A stretch of 64,000 nucleotides of DNA from Chitinophagaceae bacterium UBA7600 (GCA_002478885.1 DLKC01000105.1:62001-126000), one strand, 5' to 3'. Numbered from the stretch's first letter, positions 9,439 through 19,157 are shown. Numbers and translations: made by a program. Notes: generated from the sequence alone by a model not told the origin.

Positions 9439-10035
9439 ATGAAATTGAAATTTGTCTTTTTAACTCTTTTGCTATTTTTCGCCAGAGGCTGTGATTTTTA
9501 TTCAACAAGTCTTTGGTTTTTCCAACCGGATGGCAAGAGTGGGGAAATGAATCCGCTTACCAGGTTTTTTAATGCCGGCTGGTCGGGATTGATATTGACC
9601 AATATCCTCATTGTGGGTTTTATTGTTACACTTCTTTACTATTATTATTTCAGGTACAAACGTCAATTTACTTTCAGTACTCAACCCCGGAATTACTTAG
9701 AATTAGCTTCTCTACAATATTTTAATTCGAGCAATAAGTTTCACGAAATCTTTTATAAATTACCCGCAAACAAAAGCGTTCTTTTGGCCCATATGGGATA
9801 TGTGTTAACGATCACTATTATCATTGGAAGCTTCATTGCAACATTTCACAATTTTTGCCAGTTTTACAGCCTTGAATTTTATAACCGGTTCAGAGATATT
9901 GTTGGGAGACCATTGTTTGTCATTTACGGGTTACTTATCCTGACAATGGCTGTAACATACCGACAACTACTTGTAAAAGAATATAAGAAATACAAATTAG
10001 CAGCTAAAACGGGTATTGCTGCATTGGGAGCATGA
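9439..10035 (+). CDS. Four-helix membrane protein of unknown function
   Basis: This 198-residue protein has four hydrophobic segments, at about residues 1-17, 48-72, 113-138 and 157-174, and a basic C-terminus (KEYKKYKLAAK). The N-terminal part, with a cysteine and aspartate in the first helix followed by GEMNPLTRFF, recalls the DUF5658 pattern of D-x-x-x-T then E-x-NP. That resemblance is weak and I do not assign a function. It stands alone between two repeat-bearing spacers. Confidence 0.65.
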   Translation: MKLKFVFLTLLLFFARGCDFYSTSLWFFQPDGKSGEMNPLTRFFNAGWSGLILTNILIVGFIVTLLYYYYFRYKRQFTFSTQPRNYLELASLQYFNSSNKFHEIFYKLPANKSVLLAHMGYVLTITIIIGSFIATFHNFCQFYSLEFYNRFRDIVGRPLFVIYGLLILTMAVTYRQLLVKEYKKYKLAAKTGIAALGA

Positions 10036-10148
10036 CATTCAAATATTAACGAATGATCCGGCTTCAACTGTGCCCGGGCCGGAGCCTGGGCAGGCTGACC
10101 GGTGACGAATTCCCTACCCGAGTGATGCATTTCACCGGCTGCCATTGT

Positions 10149-10163
10149 AAGGCAACACTCTTA
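10149..10163 (+). promoter_or_regulatory. Likely -7 promoter box for the lipoprotein gene at 10192
   Basis: The sequence cttatactttgtag carries a TATACTTTG core resembling the Bacteroidota TAnnTTTG box. It lies about 30-40 bases before the start codon at 10192, with a partial TTG element upstream near 10134. Confidence 0.45.
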
Positions 10164-10191
10164 TACTTTGTAGTGCTTATAAAACAAATCA

Positions 10192-10830
10192 ATGAAAGCT
10201 TACCATTTACTTACCATATTAACCATTGTTATTTTAGCATCCTGCAAAAAAGCATCCGTTAAACCCGACCCGGAATACGCTGACTTGCCCATGTATTCAG
10301 AACAGGGGCTAAATGTTGGCGGGATAATTATTAATAACAATCCTTGGCTTAACACCAGACCCAGTCTTTTCTCCACTACCCGACCTTTGCAACTTTATAG
10401 CTATCCAAACGGTGATTCAATAGTTATTTTATTAAATGGCGGCTATAAAGACATTAGTATGCAGTATCAGCAACCAAGAACATTATTTATTGTAATCAAA
10501 AATATCAGCATCGCAACGGACAATGATTTGCTTCAACTGAACGGCAGGCGTTATGACCTGGACGGGCGTGTTAATTACGGTGGCTTTTCTGACCCGTATG
10601 GATATAATAAAACCGGCAATGGGGCCGGAAATCTCACATTTGGAAAAGTAAGCGAAATAAGTAACATCACTTACGGAGATGGTTCACCAAATAATCCAAT
10701 CCGTCATCCATACATTGTATCCGGGCGTTTAGAAATGAATTTAACCACGACCATAAATTATATTATGACGAAAGGCAGATTTGATGTTACTATTTCAAGA
10801 AGCAGTAACCAATTTGCCATAGTATTGTGA
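10192..10830 (+). CDS. Lipoprotein of unknown function
   Basis: A 212-residue protein with a signal peptide and lipobox ILASC (cysteine at about residue 18), followed by KKAS, which fits an exported lipoprotein. The mature part is rich in beta-strand patterns and contains LLQLNGRRYDLDGRVNYGGF and a C-terminal RFDVTISRSSNQFAIVL. I do not recognise a family. No partner gene is adjacent; the spacer after it begins with ggctaacaaaacgg, a sequence pattern also seen after the gene ending at 17601. Confidence 0.7.
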   Translation: MKAYHLLTILTIVILASCKKASVKPDPEYADLPMYSEQGLNVGGIIINNNPWLNTRPSLFSTTRPLQLYSYPNGDSIVILLNGGYKDISMQYQQPRTLFIVIKNISIATDNDLLQLNGRRYDLDGRVNYGGFSDPYGYNKTGNGAGNLTFGKVSEISNITYGDGSPNNPIRHPYIVSGRLEMNLTTTINYIMTKGRFDVTISRSSNQFAIVL

Positions 10831-11081
10831 TAACGGCGGCTAACAAAACGGTTAAGCAAAATGCAGGCTAAACTTAAACCCAGTCAATAATTGATGCCAG
10901 GCCTGACCCGGGTTGCCTGAAAAGCCTATTTTATGGAAACAAAACAACGGATCAAAACGGCGTATATTATGCAAGCCGTCGGTTTCAGCAAGTTGGCTGG
11001 AAGGGTGTGATGATATGCCAACATTTCAAATGGCTATAAATATTTTTTTGACTACTATTATGAACTACAAAATTAATTTCA

Positions 11082-11762
11082 ATGGGCTTATTTAACTTTT
11101 TAAAAAAATCACCCGCACAAACTCCATCGTTTGCCGGCCCTTACAAGGACGATTCAACCAATCTTATTTATCATTTACTTTTTTGCGATAACCCGGACTT
11201 ATACAGGGCGCAAACACAGCAACCTTATACTTACCCTTTTGACATTATATTTTCAGCAACCAGTTCTGTGGCTGATTTACAAAAGATTATTGGTGACAAA
11301 AATTCAGATCCAAGAATTAAGGTACTTGCATACAACAGGCTGCTTGCAAGCGGACACAAGCCGAGTAAAAAAGAATTACTTGCAGTTATTGTAGAGGTAG
11401 GCCTTGATGAGGGACTTGATGTGCTGGCCTCTTTTAACAACGGAACAGCGCGATATATCAATCATACCGGCAAAATTTTAGTTTGGGAAACAACTGATGA
11501 TGCAGGGGCAAACAAAATAACAAGTGACTTATTTGCCAATAGTCAACATATCGTCGATCAAATTGGCCCCTGGGATAAACCGAGAAGACCAAATCCAACG
11601 AAGGGAAATCTGAGAATTACTTTTCTTGTTTCGGACGGGCTTTATTTTGGTGAAGGGCCAATGAATGTTTTATTCAATGACCCTATGGCAGGTCCTGCAT
11701 TGGCAACCGCAACATCGTTAATGCAGTACCTGACACAAAAATCTTTACACGGCACTAAATAA
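11082..11762 (+). CDS. Cytoplasmic protein of unknown function
   Basis: This 226-residue protein begins MGLFNFLKK, an N-terminus often seen in short cytoplasmic proteins of this phylum. It has no signal peptide or membrane segment. Residues about 95-130 (YNRLLASGHKPSKKELLAVIVEVGLDEGLDVLASF) and KILVWE near 138 look well conserved in style, which supports a real gene. I cannot name the family or a role. The spacers on both sides are about 200-250 bases. Confidence 0.7.
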   Translation: MGLFNFLKKSPAQTPSFAGPYKDDSTNLIYHLLFCDNPDLYRAQTQQPYTYPFDIIFSATSSVADLQKIIGDKNSDPRIKVLAYNRLLASGHKPSKKELLAVIVEVGLDEGLDVLASFNNGTARYINHTGKILVWETTDDAGANKITSDLFANSQHIVDQIGPWDKPRRPNPTKGNLRITFLVSDGLYFGEGPMNVLFNDPMAGPALATATSLMQYLTQKSLHGTK

Positions 11763-11957
11763 CGGGTCAGAGAGCAGCAGCACGAACAGCACGAATACAA
11801 CACCTGTTGCAGACCCGGCGAACGGAATAGCAGATGGCAGCATTAGCAGCAGATTCAACCTGGTAGTTTAGTCAATACTACTTTGTTTGCTTATCAGAAT
11901 TAGCTATAACCTGATTGTAGCAGAAGCTAGTTTTGCAAGGTAGAGACAAACCTGTTT

Positions 11958-14348
11958 ATGTTTAAAAACTATTTTAAAACTGCATGGCGGCACTTATGGC
12001 GCCACAAAACATTCACGGTTATCCATATCGCAGGGTTAGGCATGGGAATGGCTTGTGCTATGCTGGCTTTTCTCTTTGTGCATGATGAAATTAGTTTTGA
12101 CGATTTCCAGCAAAACGCTCCGCAGCTGTACCGGCTTACCACTACCATTACTGATGCAGACAATGACAAACAAACGCTGGGCACAAGCGGCCAGGTACAG
12201 GGGCCGGCATTTAAAGCTGCCATCCCGGAGATTGCAGATTACGTGAGAATATTCGGCATGAACGACGTCAATTTTACGGCCAATAATAAAGCACTGGCCA
12301 TAAAAAATATATATGCAGATACCGGCTTCTTTCATGTTTTCTCTTTCCCCCTTTTGCATGGTAATGCTGCGCAGGCCCTGGCCAATCCAAACTCCATTGT
12401 GTTATCGCAAAATACTGCGGTAAAATTTTTTGGCACAGATGACATCGTTGGCAACATCATCCAGGTTGAGGAAGGAGGCGGTTTTAAAAACCTGGTCGTA
12501 AGCGGTGTTGCAAAAAACCCTCCGTCCAATTCTTCCATTCAATTTGATGCCGTTGTTCCTTTTAGCTTCCTGCAGTTGATATTCAAAGATGATAACTGGC
12601 TGAACCAATATCTCACTACATTCATTTTATTAAAACCATTTGCCAACAGCAGCGAGGTTGAAACAAAATTTTCAACAGTTTTTACAGCAAATGCTCAGGG
12701 TCAACTGGCGGCATCAGGCTCCGCGGCGAAACAATTCCAGTTTGGTTTATCGCCGATAACAGCTATCCATTTAAACCCGATGCGTTTAACCCCGTACGGA
12801 TCTGCAACAGACGAAAGAGGTTTATCGAATACAAGCAGCAGCAGCTATTCTTACGTCCTGACCGCTATTGTCGCGTTTATCGTTTTAATGGCCTGTATCA
12901 ATTTTATCAACCTTACGATTGGAGCCGCATCCGGGCGGTCTAAAGAAATTGGTATTAAAAAAATAGTTGGCGGCAGCCGCAGGAACATTGTATTACAGTT
13001 TTTGACGGAAGCTCTTATTGTATGCCTGTTCGCTTTCTTTCTTGCATTTTTAACCAGTGCATGCCTGCTGCCGTTATTTAATCAACTTTCAGGGAAAAAT
13101 TTTCATTTCAGCGATTTTATTCAACCAGGCTTTTTCCTGTATGGTGTTGTTGTAATCATCGCATGCATTCTTTTATCCGGTATATACCCGGCATTAAAAC
13201 TTTCCTCCTTCAACCCTGTGCAGTCTTTGCTGAACAATCAAAAAACAGGTGTGAGGCATTACATTGGAAAAGCACTTATTGTATGCCAATTTACGCTCGC
13301 AACCGGGTTGATCATAGCAGCATGTGTATATTTTAAACAGATGGAATTTATTGCAGGCAATAACCCGGGATATAACCCGGAAAACATAATCAAATTTCAT
13401 TTACCACCACAACGAATCAATGAAAGTGTGGTACGAACAATAAAAAACGAATTGCTGCAGCACCCATCCATAGAAGCGGTAACCAATGAAATGGGCATAG
13501 GACCGGAACATGTAACGGCCAATGCAAAACAACTTGCCGTAAAGGAGAATATGGTTGATGCTTCGTATTTATCAACGCTTGGCATTTCGTTAAAAGAAGG
13601 CAGGAATTTTTATGCAAACAGTTATGCAGATTCTGTTCATTCAATACTTGTCAACGAAACTTTTGTAAAATCCGCAGGCTTTGAAAATGCTGTTGGCCAG
13701 CAGGTGAAGGTGGACGATCATCATACAAAAACCATTATCGGTGTGATAAAAGACTATCATTACGCTTCGCTAAAAGAAAACATTGAACCGGAAATACTCA
13801 CGCTAAACACAGGAGAGGACATACTGGTGAAGATCAAAAAAGGTGAAGAGGCAGCAGCATTGCCGGCAGTAAACAATACATTCAAAAAAATGTTTCCGGG
13901 CCATTTTTATAAATACCAGTTTTTGGATGATTACAATGCAACTGCTTATCAAACTGACACCGACTGGCAACAGATTATCCTATACTCATCGGTTATTGCC
14001 ATTGTCATTTGCTGTATTGGCTTGTTTGGCCTGAGTGTTTTCGTTGCACAGCAACGCTTAAAAGAAATCGGTATCAGGAAAGTTTTAGGTGCGAGTGTTA
14101 CGGGCATTACCGTCATGCTAATGAAAGACTTTTTAAAGTTTATTATTGTCTCTATTTTTATCGCATCAGGGCCAACCTATTTAATCATGAGCAAATGGTT
14201 ACAAGGTTATGCTTACCGTATCGAAATCAGTGGGTGGATTTTTATGTTTGCAGGAATGCTAACTATACTGATAGCTATTTTCACTGTTAGCTTCCAGGCT
14301 ATCAGTGCGGCAACAGCAAATCCATTGAAAAGTTTGAAGACAGCTTAG
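11958..14348 (+). CDS. FtsX/MacB-type ABC transporter permease
   Basis: A 796-residue inner-membrane protein with the architecture typical of Bacteroidota MacB-like permeases. It starts MFKNYFKTAWRHLWRHKTF with the first membrane helix at about 21-43. A periplasmic core domain follows, then three helices at about 298-410 (FtsX domain 1, with GRSKEIGIKKIVGG). A second core domain comes next, then FtsX domain 2 at about 672-790 (RLKEIGIRKVLGAS). It would need an ATPase partner, and none is adjacent, which is common for this family. Substrates are usually unknown; roles in efflux or cell-envelope stress are typical. Confidence 0.93.
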   Translation: MFKNYFKTAWRHLWRHKTFTVIHIAGLGMGMACAMLAFLFVHDEISFDDFQQNAPQLYRLTTTITDADNDKQTLGTSGQVQGPAFKAAIPEIADYVRIFGMNDVNFTANNKALAIKNIYADTGFFHVFSFPLLHGNAAQALANPNSIVLSQNTAVKFFGTDDIVGNIIQVEEGGGFKNLVVSGVAKNPPSNSSIQFDAVVPFSFLQLIFKDDNWLNQYLTTFILLKPFANSSEVETKFSTVFTANAQGQLAASGSAAKQFQFGLSPITAIHLNPMRLTPYGSATDERGLSNTSSSSYSYVLTAIVAFIVLMACINFINLTIGAASGRSKEIGIKKIVGGSRRNIVLQFLTEALIVCLFAFFLAFLTSACLLPLFNQLSGKNFHFSDFIQPGFFLYGVVVIIACILLSGIYPALKLSSFNPVQSLLNNQKTGVRHYIGKALIVCQFTLATGLIIAACVYFKQMEFIAGNNPGYNPENIIKFHLPPQRINESVVRTIKNELLQHPSIEAVTNEMGIGPEHVTANAKQLAVKENMVDASYLSTLGISLKEGRNFYANSYADSVHSILVNETFVKSAGFENAVGQQVKVDDHHTKTIIGVIKDYHYASLKENIEPEILTLNTGEDILVKIKKGEEAAALPAVNNTFKKMFPGHFYKYQFLDDYNATAYQTDTDWQQIILYSSVIAIVICCIGLFGLSVFVAQQRLKEIGIRKVLGASVTGITVMLMKDFLKFIIVSIFIASGPTYLIMSKWLQGYAYRIEISGWIFMFAGMLTILIAIFTVSFQAISAATANPLKSLKTA

Positions 14349-14902
14349 GTAAGCCGATAGCAGGCAACACAAGAATCAGACTCAACCGATAGAGGAAGGT
14401 GATCAGCACTTCTGTTTAATGGCTTTTATTTATTTCAAAACTGAGATTGCCGGTATTATGTTGCCTTTTGATTCGGGCATGCCCCACTCTTTAAATCATC
14501 AATCCCGGCAGAACCTATCCAATTACTAACAATTCATTAAAACGTTTCCAGGCCATCCATGGTCACAGTCCATTTGTTCTACCATTTAATGCAAGCGTAT
14601 GTGGTAAAATAAAAGAAGTACTACTGCTATGGAGCAGGAAAACACAGACCTCACAGATCATTGGCGCATATCGCTGGTGATGGCATTCTGTAAGAAGCAG
14701 GCTAATAATATGCTTAAACCCAAGGGCGACAGCAATCCTGTTGGAATGATAATGGGTGGATTGATACCAGTTACTAATACCGGCCTTCCTGACAGCATTC
14801 AAAAAATATTTTCAAAACCCTGTGATTTTTTTCAGGTCCCGCGATTAATAGATCAGCGACACATACAGTGTTTGTCAATCCAGCAATTTAAAATCTAAAA
14901 AA
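14349..14902. other. Spacer without a supported gene
   Basis: 554 bases. An 89-codon open frame at 14629-14898 is present, but its sequence shows no family pattern, so I do not call it. The stretch immediately after the permease stop (gtaagccgatagcaggcaacac) and near 14510 (cggcagaacctatcc) contains no clear stem. Nothing else stands out. Confidence 0.45.
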
Positions 14903-15793
14903 ATGAAACAGATAAGACTTAAAACATCGCTTTTAACATCAGCATACCTTATTTTGACGGTCACTTTATCGCATGGGCAAAATACTGTTTTCCCCGTTTT
15001 GCGTGATATGAAGGAACATATCATAACCTCCAGTTTTAATTCAAAAAAATACCAGTTGGATGTTTTGTTGCCCAAAAATTATCAAAGGACAGATACGTTT
15101 CGTTACCCTGTATTGTATGTTTTAGACGGAAAATATTCCTTCACTTCCTTTTATTCTATAGCATCGTTATTGGATTTGGGAAAAGAGATTTCAGATTTCA
15201 TTATCGTTGCCATTGATGGTGAGCATTTACCTGACCCGGATTGGATGGTAAACAGGTTTAATGATTTTACCCCCACCCATATTCCACAGGCAGATTCTAC
15301 CTGGTCAGCAATGTTCCAGCTACCTTATGGAGCATTAACTTCAGGCGGAGCTTTGTCTTTTCTTAATACAATACAAAGTGACATTATACCATTCATTGAC
15401 AAACAGTACAAAACTACCGCCAGCCGGGGCTTATTCGGGCATTCGCTTGGGGGGCTTTTTGTTGGTTATTGTCTTTTAACGAGACCAGGCTTGTTCCAGC
15501 AATATTCGATGAACAGTCCCTCCTTTTGGTGGAACAACAATGAGATGCTTACACTTGAGACTGCCTTTGTCAAGCAACACCCCACCCTTTCAGCTACCAA
15601 TATTTTTATTTCAGCCGGTGCCCTTGAGGGGCCAGCGATGATCTCACCAGTAACTGAATTTGCAAATACGCTAAAAGCCCATTACGCCGGCTTACCAATT
15701 ACCAGTCAAATATTTGAGAGCGAAACACATTTGTCAGTAGTGCCTGCTGCAAGCAGCAGAACACTAAAAACATTTTATATTCATTCATTTTAG
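14903..15793 (+). CDS. Secreted esterase of the alpha/beta-hydrolase fold (esterase D/Fes-like)
   Basis: This 296-residue protein has a signal peptide (to about residue 26, ending SHGQ). The order of motifs fits the putative esterase family (PF00756): YPVLYVLDG near residue 75, then the nucleophile elbow GHSLGG with S181, and ETHLSV with H276 as the likely catalytic histidine. Members hydrolyse carboxylic esters, thioesters or siderophore esters; the substrate cannot be read from the sequence. The sigma-factor gene begins 18 bases after the stop, so esterase, sigma factor and membrane protein are likely one operon. Confidence 0.88.
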   Translation: MKQIRLKTSLLTSAYLILTVTLSHGQNTVFPVLRDMKEHIITSSFNSKKYQLDVLLPKNYQRTDTFRYPVLYVLDGKYSFTSFYSIASLLDLGKEISDFIIVAIDGEHLPDPDWMVNRFNDFTPTHIPQADSTWSAMFQLPYGALTSGGALSFLNTIQSDIIPFIDKQYKTTASRGLFGHSLGGLFVGYCLLTRPGLFQQYSMNSPSFWWNNNEMLTLETAFVKQHPTLSATNIFISAGALEGPAMISPVTEFANTLKAHYAGLPITSQIFESETHLSVVPAASSRTLKTFYIHSF

Positions 15794-15811
15794 AAAAGCG
15801 ATTCGTATAAA

Positions 15812-16300
15812 ATGACAACAGATAAGGAAATATTTGTACAGCTGATCCAGGAGCATAAGAAGATCATTTTTAAGATTTGTAATTCTTATTGTTCCAATGA
15901 AGGTGACAGGGAGGATTTGGCACAGGAAATTGTATTCAACCTATGGAAGTCATTTGGAAGCTTCACGCCCGATTACAAATTTTCCACCTGGATGTACCGT
16001 ATCGCTCTGAATGTGGCGATCTCATTTTACAGGAAGGAAACCAGGGCCATCCGGTTTGATAGATATACGGAAAATTTACTTGTGGTTGCCGCAGATCCTG
16101 ATGAAGGCGTTGAAACTGAAAGGAAGCTCAGTTTATTGCAGCAATTTATTCTTGCATTAAATGAAATAGACAAATCAATCATGTTACTGTACCTGGATGA
16201 CAAGAGTTACAAAGAGATCGCTGAAATCACCGGCATTTCAGTATCGAACGTAGCAACTAAAATCAACCGGATTAAAACCAGTTTGAAATCAAAATTTTAA
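15812..16300 (+). CDS. ECF-type RNA polymerase sigma factor
   Basis: A 162-residue protein with sigma region 2 at about residues 10-75 (GDREDLAQEIVFNLWKSF and the FSTWMYRIALNVA segment). Region 4 spans about 105-160 (LLYLDDKSYKEIAEITGIS followed by the recognition helix NVATKINRIK). It would direct RNA polymerase to a small set of promoters. The next gene, 22 bases on, encodes a membrane protein that may act as its anti-sigma partner. Confidence 0.95.
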   Translation: MTTDKEIFVQLIQEHKKIIFKICNSYCSNEGDREDLAQEIVFNLWKSFGSFTPDYKFSTWMYRIALNVAISFYRKETRAIRFDRYTENLLVVAADPDEGVETERKLSLLQQFILALNEIDKSIMLLYLDDKSYKEIAEITGISVSNVATKINRIKTSLKSKF

Positions 16301-16322
16301 GAAAAGTCAAAAACCAATTATT

Positions 16323-17015
16323 ATGGAACTGGATAATTTAAAAACTATGTGGCGGGATTACGATTCCACGTTAGAAAAGTCACTGAATGTAAATCTGCAC
16401 ACACTGTCTTTGATACAAACCCAAAAAGTGAAATCGACACTCGGGCCGTTGTATTGGCAAAGAGTAATTGAAATAAGCTCTCATACGATAGTGATCGTAT
16501 TGTTGTCAATATTTTGCTATTACCATTTTAATGAGCCCCGGTACACGCTCCCGGCTTATGTGCTCCTTACCTTTTATTCCTTGGCGTTTAAGCATTCCTT
16601 TCTTCAAATAAAAAACATGTATAGCATCAGTGCAGACAAGAATATCATTTCGATGCAGGCATCATTGGCAAGTATACAATCGGGCAACCTGCACTTTGTA
16701 AGACTGAGTGTTTTATTTATTCCGGCGCTTCTTTCCTTTCCCGTTGTGATATCGAAAGCCATCAGTGATTTTAACCTGCACGCCCTTTCCGGGTTTGATA
16801 TTATACAACAAACAAACGGCAACTGGTGGACTGCTGAAATCATTGCTTCTGTTATTTTAATTCCACTTGGCATATGGTTTTATCGTGAGATAAATTATAA
16901 AAATGTGCATAAAAGATGGGTGAACAGGGTAATTGAAAAGGCATCCGGCATTCGTGTAAGAAAAGCGCTGGAGTATATTAAAGAACTGGAGTTATTAAGA
17001 CATGGTACCGTTTGA
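16323..17015 (+). CDS. Membrane protein paired with the sigma factor (possible anti-sigma)
   Basis: A 230-residue protein with a cytoplasmic N-terminus (MELDNLKTMWRDYDSTLEKSL). Four hydrophobic segments follow at about 52-70, 76-92, 130-150 and 170-190, then a basic C-terminal tail. Proteins beginning with ELDNLKxxWxxYDxxLExS are regularly found directly after ECF sigma genes in this phylum. That position suggests control of the sigma factor, although this lineage lacks a classical zinc-finger anti-sigma motif. The role is inference from context. A hairpin lies 23 bases after the stop. Confidence 0.75.
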   Translation: MELDNLKTMWRDYDSTLEKSLNVNLHTLSLIQTQKVKSTLGPLYWQRVIEISSHTIVIVLLSIFCYYHFNEPRYTLPAYVLLTFYSLAFKHSFLQIKNMYSISADKNIISMQASLASIQSGNLHFVRLSVLFIPALLSFPVVISKAISDFNLHALSGFDIIQQTNGNWWTAEIIASVILIPLGIWFYREINYKNVHKRWVNRVIEKASGIRVRKALEYIKELELLRHGTV

Positions 17016-17037
17016 TTAAAAGAAGCAAAACGATAAA

Positions 17038-17059
17038 CGGGCTATTATTTGCCAGCCCG
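17038..17059 (+). terminator. Hairpin after the sigma/membrane-protein operon
   Basis: Stem CGGGCT/AGCCCG with a ten-base loop, 23 bases past the stop at 17015, followed by an A-rich rather than T-rich stretch. It may be a terminator or simply a 3'-end structure. Confidence 0.5.
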
Positions 17060-17208
17060 AAAAGAAAATGAGGAGGCAAGTAATAATTGAGCACAGGCCA
17101 GCGAACACATGAGCCAGGCTTTAGAAATGTTCAATGCGCAAAATGCAGCCAGGTTTTACATGGAATTTTAATATCTTAACATTTAAGAAAACATCAAAAA
17201 CAAATTTT

Positions 17209-17601
17209 ATGAACGAGAAAATGAGTGCCGGCACCAATGCGCTTAACTGGTTTGAAATTCCGGCGACAGATATTGCTAGAGCAAAGAAATTTTACGAAAT
17301 TATTTTTGAAATTGTGATGGAAAAGATGGAGATGCCAGGAATGAAGTATGCCATGTTTCCTTTTAACCCGGCCAATGCAAAAGTTGCCGGCGGCTTGGCA
17401 CAAAGTGCCATGCATAATCCTGGTACCACAGGTTCCTTAATTTATTTGAATGCGAATCCGGATTTGCAAAATGTATTAGACCGAATCGAAGCAGCCGGAG
17501 GAAAAATTACCATGCCGAAAACCTCTATTGGGCAAAACGGATTTATGGCTGTCTTTACTGATACCGAAGGAAATCTCCTGGCACTCCATTCGAACAGCTA
17601 A
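17209..17601 (+). CDS. VOC-family protein (glyoxalase/bleomycin-resistance-like)
   Basis: The frame opens earlier at 17134, but the ATG at 17209 (MNEKMSAGTNALNWFEIP) gives the usual family N-terminus and a 130-residue length typical of a single VOC module pair. Residues show the pattern NWFEIPATDIARAKKFYE, then a metal-site style strand, and the closing strand FMAVFTDTEGNLLALHS. Members bind or modify small molecules with a divalent metal; the substrate here is unknown. The spacer that follows holds the best attC-like site in the window. Confidence 0.85.
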   Translation: MNEKMSAGTNALNWFEIPATDIARAKKFYEIIFEIVMEKMEMPGMKYAMFPFNPANAKVAGGLAQSAMHNPGTTGSLIYLNANPDLQNVLDRIEAAGGKITMPKTSIGQNGFMAVFTDTEGNLLALHSNS

Positions 17602-17604
17602 TCC

Positions 17605-17739
17605 TGCCAACAAAACGCATGGGCCATTGTTATTTTATTGTGCCCAAACCAATGACGCCAGCTTCACTGATACTTATTCCTTATCGTAACGGCCGACGGG
17701 ATGCTGTAACGCCCAATTCGCCACGCTGTAACGTTAGGT
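17605..17739. other. Candidate attC-like recombination site
   Basis: The spacer between the VOC gene and the ClC gene begins TGCCAACAAAACGCATGGG a few bases after the stop and ends with ACGCTGTAACGTTAGGTG. The right core GTTAGGT fits GTTRRRY, and the arms are imperfectly complementary (GCATGGGCCATTG against the complement of CAATTCGCCACGC, 9 of 13). The 135-base length is within the range of integron attC sites. The left core fits the RYYYAAC consensus poorly, and no integrase gene is in the window. Confidence 0.4.
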
Positions 17740-17772
17740 GCAACCCCTGCAAAACTAACATTAACTTTAACG

Positions 17773-19137
17773 ATGAATTATTTGGCCAGCCTAAGGAAAG
17801 TATTAAAATCGAAGTTTGACTTAATTAAGAATGAAGATCTAAAAAGAAACACACTTAATGCATTGCCGTTTTGGGTTGGTGCTTTTGTATCCGGCACCCT
17901 GGCTGTTTTGTATGCAAAATTATTCTCCTGGGCAGAATCAGGCACACTCCTCATTTACGAAAAAACAAGTTGGGCATTTTTTATTATAACCCCTGCATGT
18001 TTTTTAGTGGCCTGGTGGATTGTTGTGAAATATTCACCTTATTCGAGAGGCAGCGGCATTCCACAGGTAAGTGCCGCCATTGAACTTACTAATCCAAAGC
18101 ATTCTTATAAGGTAAATGTATTGCTTGGCTTACGAGTTGTTTTCATAAAAATACTATCAAGCCTTATTATGATATTCGGTGGTGGTGCCATTGGCAGAGA
18201 AGGTCCTACCATTCAAATTTCTGCGTCAATTTTTAAAAAAATAAATGATTTATTGCCTGCCTGGTATCCAAAAATATCAAAGCGAAATATGATTGTTACA
18301 GGTGCAGCATCCGGATTAGCTGCTGCCTTCAATACGCCATTAGGCGGGATTGTTTTTGCCATTGAAGAACTTACTAAAACGCACTTCAGTTTTTTTAAAT
18401 CTGCTTTGCTTACCGGCGTCATCATTGCCGGCCTTACTGCGCTAAATTTGTCGGGGCCCTATCTTTATTTAGGTTACCCGAGTTTGGGTGCTATGCCCTT
18501 TTGGATTATGTTTTTAATCCTTCCCGTTGCCATTATTACGGGGATTGCGGGTAGTGGAATGGGTTACACAATTCTCTTTATTTTCAAAAAGAAAAAAGCA
18601 CTCAAAAATAATTTCCAAACCGGTATCTATATCGTTTTTTGCGGACTAACAGTAGCCGCACTTGCTGTTTTCTTAGATATTCAAACTTTTGGTTCCGGTA
18701 AAGAGATAATTACTACTACGCTCTTTACTGACCAAAAACAGGTAGACTGGTATTTGCCAATTTTAAGAACCGTGGGACCAATAATATCGTTTTCAACAGG
18801 GGCATCGGGTGGAATTTTTGCACCATCACTGAGTGCAGGGGCAAGTATTGGAGCTGTTTTTTCCGGTTGGTTTCATTTGACAGGAACGGAGACAGACCTG
18901 CTTATCTTATGTGGTATGACCGGATTTTTGACAAGTATTACCCGTAGCCCTTTTACTTCATCTATTCTTGTATTAGAAATGACAGATAGCCATAATGTTA
19001 TTTTTTATATTATGTTGACTGCATTGGTTTCCAACCTGGTTGCCAGTTTAGTTAGCAAACACTCTTTTTATGATCATTTAAAAGACCAATACATCAGCGA
19101 AATCCATAAAAATGAAACACAACAAGCTAACCCATAA
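17773..19137 (+). CDS. ClC-type chloride transporter, probably a Cl-/H+ exchanger
   Basis: A 454-residue polytopic membrane protein with all ClC signature segments: GSGIPQ, GREGPTIQ (gating glutamate E143) and GGIFAPSL. The sequence IEE following AFNTPLGG includes E199, at the position of the internal proton-transfer glutamate of the Escherichia coli exchanger. Retention of both glutamates argues for a 2Cl-/H+ exchanger rather than a channel. There is no CBS domain. It is preceded by the attC-like spacer and followed by a GC-rich hairpin. Confidence 0.93.
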   Translation: MNYLASLRKVLKSKFDLIKNEDLKRNTLNALPFWVGAFVSGTLAVLYAKLFSWAESGTLLIYEKTSWAFFIITPACFLVAWWIVVKYSPYSRGSGIPQVSAAIELTNPKHSYKVNVLLGLRVVFIKILSSLIMIFGGGAIGREGPTIQISASIFKKINDLLPAWYPKISKRNMIVTGAASGLAAAFNTPLGGIVFAIEELTKTHFSFFKSALLTGVIIAGLTALNLSGPYLYLGYPSLGAMPFWIMFLILPVAIITGIAGSGMGYTILFIFKKKKALKNNFQTGIYIVFCGLTVAALAVFLDIQTFGSGKEIITTTLFTDQKQVDWYLPILRTVGPIISFSTGASGGIFAPSLSAGASIGAVFSGWFHLTGTETDLLILCGMTGFLTSITRSPFTSSILVLEMTDSHNVIFYIMLTALVSNLVASLVSKHSFYDHLKDQYISEIHKNETQQANP

Positions 19138-19142
19138 AACAC

Positions 19143-19157
19143 GGGGGCGCAGCCCCC
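19143..19157 (+). terminator. GC-rich hairpin after the ClC gene
   Basis: Stem GGGGGC/GCCCCC with loop gca begins 6 bases after the stop and is followed by attt. It may be a weak terminator; there is no long T tract. Confidence 0.6.

Noticed and set aside
14629..14898. 89-codon open frame before the esterase gene
   Set aside because: No family pattern, no clear ribosome-binding or promoter signal; the translation looks random.
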